The position numbers were made by a program, and so were the translations under genes. A stretch of 8,417 nucleotides of DNA from CAYLNK01 sp964384675 (lineage in GTDB: Bacteria; Acidobacteriota; Thermoanaerobaculia; UBA5066): contig CAYLNK010000302.1 in the NCBI GenBank assembly GCA_964384675.1, forward strand, positions 1 through 8,417, in the 5' to 3' direction. The notes beneath the pieces are model-generated. The model was given only the letters and a program-made list of their open reading frames with translations, did not search any database and was not told the DNA's origin. This document shows positions 1 through 4,640 of this stretch, piece after piece. The number at the start of each line of letters is the position of its first letter. Within the stretch, counting starts at the first letter, position 1.

Positions 1-28
1 CTCGCTGCAGCCCGTGACCGCCGGCTGA
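1..28 (+). CDS. Possible 3' end of an upstream gene (partial)
   Basis: The second reading frame gives eight codons, S-L-Q-P-V-T-A-G, followed by TGA at 26-28. All eight codons end in G or C, as in the real genes of this window. The piece is too short to identify, and another frame is also open here, so this is only a possible tail of a gene beginning outside the window. The 42 bases between it and the next start hold no clear promoter or terminator. Confidence 0.2.
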
Positions 29-70
29 ATCCGGGGGGCGCGAGGCCCTGGACGCGCCTACCTTCCCCGC

Positions 71-1333
71 ATGGACCACGAAGTGCCCTCCTCCGCGCCG
101 GGGGCCGCGCCCGGGTCGCACCGCGTCGCCTCGCTCGACGTCCTGCGCGGCGTGGTGATGCTGCTGATGGCTCTCGACCACGTCCGCGTCTATTCGGGCG
201 TGCCCGCGGGCGGACCCACCTGGGGGGTCTTCCTGACGCGCTGGGTGACCCACTTCTGCGCCCCCGTGTTCGTCTTCCTCGCCGGCACGGCGGCGTACCT
301 TCACGGCCGGCGCCTCGCCGACCGCGCCGCGCTCGCCCGGTACCTGGTGTCGCGCGGCCTTCTCCTGGTCCTCCTCGAGCTGACGCTCGTGCGCCTGACG
401 TGGACGTTCAACGCGGAGGTGGGCCAGCTGCTGGCCGGCGTCATCTGGGTGATCGGCTGGTGCCTCGCTCTCCTCGCGCTCGCGGTGCGTCTCCCGCAGG
501 CCGCGATCGGCGCGATCGGGGTCGCGATCGTCGTCGGGCACAACGCCGTGGACCGCTGGCTGCCCGCGCTGGGGCCCGCCGCGTACGCGAGCCGCTGGTC
601 CGGTCTCTGGCAGGTCCTCTACCTCGGCGGACCCATCGAGCTGGCGAAGGACGGCCCGCAGCTCTTCGTCCTCTACTCGATCGTGCCGTGGATCGGCGTG
701 ATGCTCGCGGGGTACGCCTTCGGGTCGGTGATCGAGCTCGATCCCGCGAGGCGGCGCCGGATCTGCCTGCGCCTGGGCGGCGCGATGATCGGGGCGTTCC
801 TCGTCCTGCGCGGGCTCGATGCCTACGGCGACCCGAGGCCGTGGCGCGTCGGGCCGGCCGCCGCCGCGAGCCGTGCCGGCGCCCCGGCGAAGCAGCCTCC
901 GCCGGCCGCGCTCCGGTTCCTCGGCACGACCAAGTACCCGGCCTCGCTGCTGTTCCTCCTGATGACGCTCGGGCCGGCGGTGGCCGCGATCCCGCTCCTG
1001 GAGAAGGCCTCGGCGAGCAACGCCGCGGCGCGTCAGCTGGCCGTCGTCGGGCGGGTGCCGCTCTTCTACTACGTCCTCCACATCCCGTTGATCCACGCGG
1101 CGGCTTGCCTGGTCTCGCTCGTCCGCTCCGGACACGTCGATCCGTGGCTCTTCGCGAACCACCCGGCGATGAGCCCGCCGTCGCCGGACGGATATCGCTG
1201 GAGCCTCGGGCTCCTGTACGGCGTCACGTTCGTCGTCATCGCGCTCCTGATTCCGCTCTGCCGGTGGCGGGCGGGGGCGGCGGAGGAACGTCACCGATCG
1301 CGTACCAGTTCACCCGTCGCGTCGCGTACATGA
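71..1333 (+). CDS. DUF1624 / heparan-alpha-glucosaminide N-acetyltransferase-like membrane protein
   Basis: This 420-residue polytopic inner-membrane protein belongs by sequence feel to the HGSNAT-like/DUF1624 family, part of the wider transmembrane acyltransferase group. The family signature is near the N-terminus: S-L-D-V-L-R-G (about residues 21-27) followed by M-A-L-D-H-V-R, then T-R-W-V-T-H-F-C-A-P-V-F-V-F-L-A-G around residues 56-72. A late F-Y-Y-V-L-H-I-P-L-I-H segment (about 334-344) is also typical. Roughly eight to ten hydrophobic helices are visible, with an Ala/Pro-rich loop near residues 255-285. Relatives are predicted to move acetyl or acyl groups across the membrane onto sugars, but most bacterial members are uncharacterised, so the substrate here is unknown. 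ATG 71 gives a start close upstream of the conserved block; no strong Shine-Dalgarno precedes it. Its last 32 codons overlap the convergent creD gene. Family assignment is fairly sure, function is not. Confidence 0.85.
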   Translation: MDHEVPSSAPGAAPGSHRVASLDVLRGVVMLLMALDHVRVYSGVPAGGPTWGVFLTRWVTHFCAPVFVFLAGTAAYLHGRRLADRAALARYLVSRGLLLVLLELTLVRLTWTFNAEVGQLLAGVIWVIGWCLALLALAVRLPQAAIGAIGVAIVVGHNAVDRWLPALGPAAYASRWSGLWQVLYLGGPIELAKDGPQLFVLYSIVPWIGVMLAGYAFGSVIELDPARRRRICLRLGGAMIGAFLVLRGLDAYGDPRPWRVGPAAAASRAGAPAKQPPPAALRFLGTTKYPASLLFLLMTLGPAVAAIPLLEKASASNAAARQLAVVGRVPLFYYVLHIPLIHAAACLVSLVRSGHVDPWLFANHPAMSPPSPDGYRWSLGLLYGVTFVVIALLIPLCRWRAGAAEERHRSRTSSPVASRT

Positions 1334-2594
1334 CCGCGGCGAGGAGCGCGAACACGGTGAGGGAGCCGATCAGGAGGGTGTAGTCCTCGACCCGGAGGAG
1401 CGTGAACAGGTAGGCGTAGAGGCCGGTCAGGAGCGCTCCGATGAGAGTCCCGCGCCGCCAGGTGAGGATGCCGGCGCTGTAGCCCGACACCAGGAGCACG
1501 GTGCCGGCCGAAGCCGCGAGGTACGCCCGGCCGAAGCCGATCTGCTCCGAGAGCGAGACCAGGAGGAGATAGAAGAGGCAGAGCGCGAGGCCGACCAGGA
1601 GGTACTGGATCGGGTGGATCTCGAGGCCGCCGCCGCACGTCTCGAAGAGGAAGAACGCCCCGAACGTGAGCGCCACGAACAGGAGGCCGTACTTGATCGA
1701 GCGGGTCGCCTGCTGGTAGTGGGTGGCCGGCTGGAAGAGCGACACGCCGAAGGCGGACGGCGCGACGGCGGTCGCGAACGCGTTCCCCGCGAGGTCCTCG
1801 CCGCGCCACTCCTGCCGGTAGCCCCTGCCGAAGTAGGCGACCCTCCACGAGGCCGTGAAGCCGGAGGGCGTGATGGTCCGGACCTCCGGGAGGAACGCGC
1901 CGCCGAAGCTGGGGTGCGGCCAGGGGGAGCGGAGCGCCACGCGCGTCTCCATCCCGAGCGGCGCGAACGTCACCTCCCGGCTTCCCCGCAGCGTCAGGGT
2001 GAAAGAGAACGTGTGCGGCTCACCGGCCGCCTTCAGCCCCCCGATCGGCGCGTGGAGACCGGTCACGCCGAGGGGGCTGGCCGCCGGGCCGGGCCGCGCC
2101 GGCAGGCTCGAGCCGTCCCAGGTGACCCGCAGCTGCTCCTGGATCCCGCGCGTGTCGCTCGTCCCGATGGAGAGCCGCGCGTCGCTCCAGAGCACGCGAT
2201 CCTCCGGAATGCCGAGAGCCCCGGGCTCGACGCCCGGGAAGCTCCCGCTCACCTTCAGCTGGAGGGTGTAGACGACGACGCTGAAGATCCCGCGGCGACG
2301 GACCTCGGGGGCCAGCGTCCCGTCGAGCTCCAGGCGGTCGGGAAGGAAGAGCGCCAGGTCGTCGCGCGTCCCGGTCGTCCCGTCCTTCTCCCGGGTCTCG
2401 ACCCGATACGGGAGCGCGAGGACCGGACCGACGATCGCCTGTGACGACCCCCACTTGCCGCTCACCTCGGCCATCGCCTCGCCGCTGCGCCCCTGGCGCT
2501 CGTCCACCACCGACTGGACCCGCGCCAGGAGGATGACGAGCACCACTCCGAGGCCGCCGCAGGTCGCCAGCTTCACCAGGACACGATTCCTCAT
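1236..2594 (-). CDS. creD: CreD family inner membrane protein
   Basis: The protein has 452 residues, close to the roughly 450 of E. coli CreD, and is colinear with the family. It has one N-terminal membrane helix (about residues 8-26), a large extracytoplasmic domain, then the characteristic C-terminal block. Family landmarks are W-G-S-S-Q-A-I-V-G-P-V-L-A-L-P-Y (about 48-63), R-R-R-G-I-F-S-V-V-V-Y (about 99-109), F-Q-P-A-T-H-Y-Q (287-294), I-H-P-I-Q-Y-L-L-V-G-L-A and the closing R-R-V-N-W-Y near 426-431. The C-terminal part contains about five to six membrane helices. In enterics and Aeromonas/Pseudomonas, creD is a target of the CreBC two-component system and is linked to beta-lactam response and envelope integrity; its biochemical role is unknown. 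No creB/creC is visible here. A 21-residue tail with six prolines follows the conserved core and lies inside the overlap with the convergent gene. The start ATG (complement of 2592-2594) has only a weak G-rich ribosome site. The assignment is secure; regulation by CreBC here is not shown. Confidence 0.93.
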   Translation of the reverse strand: MRNRVLVKLATCGGLGVVLVILLARVQSVVDERQGRSGEAMAEVSGKWGSSQAIVGPVLALPYRVETREKDGTTGTRDDLALFLPDRLELDGTLAPEVRRRGIFSVVVYTLQLKVSGSFPGVEPGALGIPEDRVLWSDARLSIGTSDTRGIQEQLRVTWDGSSLPARPGPAASPLGVTGLHAPIGGLKAAGEPHTFSFTLTLRGSREVTFAPLGMETRVALRSPWPHPSFGGAFLPEVRTITPSGFTASWRVAYFGRGYRQEWRGEDLAGNAFATAVAPSAFGVSLFQPATHYQQATRSIKYGLLFVALTFGAFFLFETCGGGLEIHPIQYLLVGLALCLFYLLLVSLSEQIGFGRAYLAASAGTVLLVSGYSAGILTWRRGTLIGALLTGLYAYLFTLLRVEDYTLLIGSLTVFALLAAVMYATRRVNWYAIGDVPPPPPPATGRAESGAR

Positions 2595-2661
2595 GCCGGC
2601 CCCACAGCACGCGGCGTGCCTGCCGCGGGGCCGCCAGAGGCCGCCTGCGCGCCCGGTTTGC

Positions 2662-2693
2662 TCGGCTCCGGAGAAATCGGCTCCGTAACGGAG
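2662..2693. promoter_or_regulatory. Operator-like repeats in the divergent creD / EamA gap
   Basis: The roughly 140-bp gap between divergent starts contains a compact cluster. A 9-bp direct repeat TCGGCTCCG occurs at 2662-2670 and 2677-2685. The first copy runs into the perfect 8-bp palindrome CTCCGGAG (2666-2673), and the second into CTCCGT-A-ACGGAG (2681-2693), which has perfect 6-bp arms. Two similar palindromes about 17 bp apart between divergent genes look like binding sites for a dimeric regulator, or could fold as small hairpins. No TTCAC-N6-TTCAC cre tag (the CreB site of E. coli) is seen here. The function is inferred from position and symmetry only; in such GC-rich DNA short palindromes also arise by chance. 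Confidence 0.3.
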
Positions 2694-2720
2694 AGTTCGC
2701 CGGACTTGCCAGGCGCGGTC

Positions 2721-2724
2721 GAGG
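2721..2724 (+). promoter_or_regulatory. Shine-Dalgarno-like GAGG ahead of ATG 2733
   Basis: GAGG lies 8 bases upstream of an ATG at 2733, a normal spacing. That ATG is out of frame with the EamA transporter that starts to read as membrane protein within a few codons of it. The site supports ATG 2733 as the ancestral start of the transporter gene before a one-base loss. Confidence 0.35.
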
Positions 2725-2743
2725 CCCTCACGATGCCGGCATC

Positions 2744-3670
2744 CTGGACGCAGCCCTCCTCCTCGGCCCCGCCGCCTGCCTCGGCTCGGCCGCCCTCTGG
2801 GCGCTGGCCGCGAACGTCTACTCCCGGGCGGCCCGGGCGTCGAGCGCGGTCGCGGTCAACTTCCTGCGCGCGGGCCTTTCCTTTCCGGTCTTCCTCGCGA
2901 TCGCCCTGGCGCAGGGGTCGGGGAGCGGTCTCGGTGCGGTGACGCCGGGCCGCGCCGGCTGGCTCCTGGTCAGCGTCGTCGGCAGCTACGTGGTCGGGGA
3001 CGGGCTCTTCCTGGTCAGCACCCAGATCCTCGGCGTGCCGGTCGCGCTCGCGATCGCCTCCACCTACCCGCTCTGGTCCGCGTTCGCGGGCTGGGCCTTC
3101 CTCGGACAGGGCGTCAATCCGGCCGGCCTGGCCGGGGTGATCCTCGTCGTGGCGGGCGTCGTGACGGTCGTCCGCGGGCGGAGCGGCCGCGCGGACGAGC
3201 CGCACGCCGGCGCGCCCCCGACCCACGGGCCCGGGCGGACGACGGGTGTGCTCCTGGCCTCGGCCACGTCGCTCTTCTGGGCCCTCAACACGTTCGCCGT
3301 GGCCAAGGGCGGGGAGGGCATTCCGTTCGCGTCGGTCAACACGGTGAGGATGGGCCTCGCCGCGATGCTGCTGCTCCTCCTTCGGCTGGTGGTGCCGCGC
3401 CGCGCGACGCCGCTCCTCCTGCCGGCGCGCGAGCTCCGCCGTGCCTGGCCCGTGCTCCTGCTGGAGGGCGTGGGCGGCACCGCGCTCTTCGTGATCGGGC
3501 TCACCCGCTCGCCGCTCGCGGTGGCGGCCGCCCTGACGTCGCTCGCGCCCGTCCTGTCCGTCCCGCTGGCCCTGGCCATCCGGCGCGAACGCGTCGACGG
3601 GAGGACGCTGCTCGGGATCGTCGTCGTCACCGTGGGCGTCATCGTGCTGGTCGGCTCCCGGAGGGGCTGA
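2744..3670 (+). CDS. EamA/DMT-superfamily transporter, start disrupted or non-canonical
   Basis: Read from 2744 this frame gives about 308 residues, the usual size of a ten-helix drug/metabolite transporter with two EamA repeats. The first repeat (about residues 5-140) includes S-A-A-L-W-A-L-A-A-N-V-Y and the typical A-S-T-Y-P-L-W-S-A-F-A-G-W. After a hydrophilic linker of about 20 residues rich in Gly, Pro and Arg, the second repeat (about 160-305) includes A-T-S-L-F-W-A-L-N-T-F-A-V and S-L-A-P-V-L-S-V-P-L-A-L-A. Such proteins export metabolites or drugs across the inner membrane; the substrate cannot be told. The start is a problem: no in-frame ATG, GTG or TTG precedes GTG 2939, and starting there would delete the first two helices. 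CTG 2744 is the only plausible in-frame rare start. An ATG at 2733 with a good GAGG site is one base out of frame; one extra G at 2737-2740 would read M-P-G-I-L-D-A-A-L. A frameshift or sequencing error is therefore likely. It diverges from creD and stops 73 bases before the next gene. Confidence 0.82.
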   Translation: MDAALLLGPAACLGSAALWALAANVYSRAARASSAVAVNFLRAGLSFPVFLAIALAQGSGSGLGAVTPGRAGWLLVSVVGSYVVGDGLFLVSTQILGVPVALAIASTYPLWSAFAGWAFLGQGVNPAGLAGVILVVAGVVTVVRGRSGRADEPHAGAPPTHGPGRTTGVLLASATSLFWALNTFAVAKGGEGIPFASVNTVRMGLAAMLLLLLRLVVPRRATPLLLPARELRRAWPVLLLEGVGGTALFVIGLTRSPLAVAAALTSLAPVLSVPLALAIRRERVDGRTLLGIVVVTVGVIVLVGSRRG

Positions 3671-3698
3671 ACGTCCGAGGAGCCATGCAGGTGCTCTA

Positions 3699-3727
3699 CA
3701 GACGTGAGCGCGGCCCGGAGGTACACT
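3699..3727 (+). promoter_or_regulatory. Weak promoter-like pair before the zinc-ribbon gene
   Basis: TACACT at 3722-3727 matches four of six bases of a sigma-70 -10 box, and CAGACG at 3699-3704 matches three of six of a -35 box at 17-bp spacing. The stretch 3685-3760 is less GC-rich than the flanking genes. Transcription from here would start about 10 bases before ATG 3744. The match is poor, and read-through from the transporter gene is an equally good explanation. Confidence 0.15.
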
Positions 3728-3743
3728 CTGGATTGGACGAGGG

Positions 3744-4433
3744 ATGCAGGAATTCGACCTCGAAGGTGGGATCAAGCCCATCGAACGCCCCAAGCTGAAA
3801 GACTTCTGCGCGAAGTGTCGGCTGGAGGTGCTTCGGTCCGTGAAGATCTGTCCCAGGTGCGGCTTCGACATCGATGGGTTCCGGAACCTGGACGGGAGCC
3901 TTCCGGTGACCAAGCCGCGAGCGCCGGCCGCGCCGACCGCAGCGGCGCCAGAGCCGAAGACGGTGGCGCTCGCGATCGGGGCGGTCGTCCTCGTCGTGGC
4001 CGGCGCCGTGGCCTGGTGGGCGTTCAGCCGGCCGCGGCCCGTGGTCCAGCCGGTCGTCGCCACGCCGACGGGGGACAAGGGGTACGTGAGTCTCCAGACC
4101 CCGCAGTCCGCGCCCGCGGACCCTCCCGTCGCGGCCGAGGAACCCGCCGTGAAGGAGCCACGCGGAGACCAGGGCACCGCCAGGCCGACGGCGGCTCCCG
4201 GCGGTCCCGTCCTCGGGCGGGGCGCCGTCGACACGGGCGCTCCGGTACCGACGCCCGCCTTCTACCGCGTCATCCTGACGGACGGCACCGTCTACGACGC
4301 CGTCTCCCCCCCCGGCGACGGCGCGATGATCACCCTCCAATTGGTCAACGGGACCCGCGCCGTCGTCTATCGGTCCGACATCGACGTCGGCAAGACGCGC
4401 CTCGCGAACGAGCCGCCGGCCCCCGAGCCCTGA
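3744..4433 (+). CDS. Zinc-ribbon, single-pass membrane protein with C-terminal beta-rich domain (unknown function)
   Basis: I do not recognise this 229-residue protein as a named family. Visible parts in order: a short acidic/basic leader; a four-cysteine zinc ribbon, C-A-K-C at residues 22-25 and C-P-R-C at 36-39 (CX2C-X10-CX2C, followed by G-F-D-I); an Ala/Pro stretch; one membrane helix at about 73-94 ending in W-W-A-F-S-R-P-R; a long Pro/Ala/Gly-rich linker (about 95-172); and a compact C-terminal segment from 173 with V-I-L-T-D-G-T-V-Y and M-I-T-L-Q-L-V-N-G-T alternating patterns, then a Pro-rich end. The last segment looks like a small beta barrel or SH3-like fold, an inference from the residue pattern. 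The positive charges after the helix leave topology uncertain, although the Cys ribbon is expected in the cytoplasm. ATG 3744 is chosen because the zinc ribbon follows closely; the GAGGG touching it is too near to act as a standard ribosome site. The base composition matches its neighbours. Confidence 0.8.
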   Translation: MQEFDLEGGIKPIERPKLKDFCAKCRLEVLRSVKICPRCGFDIDGFRNLDGSLPVTKPRAPAAPTAAAPEPKTVALAIGAVVLVVAGAVAWWAFSRPRPVVQPVVATPTGDKGYVSLQTPQSAPADPPVAAEEPAVKEPRGDQGTARPTAAPGGPVLGRGAVDTGAPVPTPAFYRVILTDGTVYDAVSPPGDGAMITLQLVNGTRAVVYRSDIDVGKTRLANEPPAPEP

Positions 4434-4472
4434 GCCCTCCGCTGTGGTCTCCCGCTCCCGGGAGGCTCCTCG

Positions 4473-4497
4473 AGCTGCGCGCCGTGTACGCGCGGCT
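4473..4497 (+). terminator. Hairpin without U-tract, possible terminator
   Basis: AGCTGCGCG (4473-4481) can pair with CGCGCGGCT (4489-4497) across a 7-base loop, giving a 9-bp stem with one G-U pair in RNA. It starts 40 bases after the zinc-ribbon stop codon. No run of T follows, so it is not a classical intrinsic terminator; it may slow or stop transcription in GC-rich genomes that use weak U-tracts, or protect the 3' end of the mRNA. Confidence 0.25.
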
Positions 4498-4612
4498 GAA
4501 CGCGACCTTCAGGAAGAAGAGGCTCTGCCAGCTCGGGAGGGGGTCGTGATTCTGCGCCGAGACCGTCGGCCTCGAGGGCTGTCGCGTAGTTTCCCGGGAA
4601 TCGCACACCCAC

Positions 4613-4618
4613 TATCAT
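4613..4618 (+). promoter_or_regulatory. -10-like TATCAT ahead of the kinase gene
   Basis: TATCAT matches five of six bases of the TATAAT consensus and lies in the most AT-rich patch of the gap. The -35 region at 17-bp spacing (4590-4595, TTTCCC) matches only three of six. Transcription would begin near 4625-4626, exactly at the first possible GTG of the kinase frame, leaving either a leaderless mRNA or a leader of about 15 bases to GTG 4641. Confidence 0.3.
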
Positions 4619-4627
4619 TTGTCGAGT

Positions 4628-4632
4628 GAGGG
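4628..4632 (+). promoter_or_regulatory. Ribosome binding site GAGGG deciding the kinase start
   Basis: GAGGG ends 8 bases before GTG 4641, standard Shine-Dalgarno spacing. The alternative in-frame GTG at 4626 overlaps this site and has no comparable purine run in front of it. This favours GTG 4641, which also gives a compact signal peptide. Confidence 0.4.
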
Positions 4633-4640
4633 CCAGCGCC

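Larger units (their letters stand above)
4434..4640. other. Intergenic region between zinc-ribbon gene and hybrid kinase
   Basis: These 207 bases carry no convincing coding frame: the open frames crossing them are Arg-rich and match nothing I recognise. Visible elements are a 10-bp palindrome CTCCCGGGAG at 4455-4464, a stronger hairpin at 4473-4497, a CCTCGAGG palindrome, and a relatively AT-rich patch at 4587-4625 just before the kinase gene, where a promoter is most likely. Confidence 0.5.

Noticed and set aside
400..1383. A 327-codon plus-strand open frame overlapping the DUF1624 gene in another frame
   Set aside because: Arg/Ala/Gly-rich with no membrane helices, whereas the frame 71-1333 gives a coherent polytopic membrane protein.
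1614..2444. A 276-codon plus-strand open frame inside creD
   Set aside because: Charged low-complexity translation opposite a full-length CreD protein with clear family landmarks; explained by GC-rich composition.
3685..3798. A 37-codon small frame starting at ATG 3685 with GAGG four bases upstream and overlapping the start of the zinc-ribbon gene
   Set aside because: The spacing of the ribosome site is short, third-position GC is lower than in real genes here, and the peptide has no recognisable feature. A translated leader cannot be excluded but is not supported.
2591..4234. A 547-codon open frame on the minus strand across the EamA and zinc-ribbon genes
   Set aside because: It is the antisense shadow of the transporter in the same codon register and is Arg/Glu/His-rich without membrane helices or motifs. 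The plus strand encodes recognisable proteins in both places.
4455..4464. Palindrome CTCCCGGGAG as a terminator
   Set aside because: It has no loop bases and no T-run after it, so it cannot form a classical terminator hairpin; such palindromes are common by chance in GC-rich DNA.
4444..4629. A 61-codon plus-strand frame in the gap before the kinase
   Set aside because: GTG start without a ribosome site, Arg-rich translation, and it spans the hairpin and the likely promoter region.
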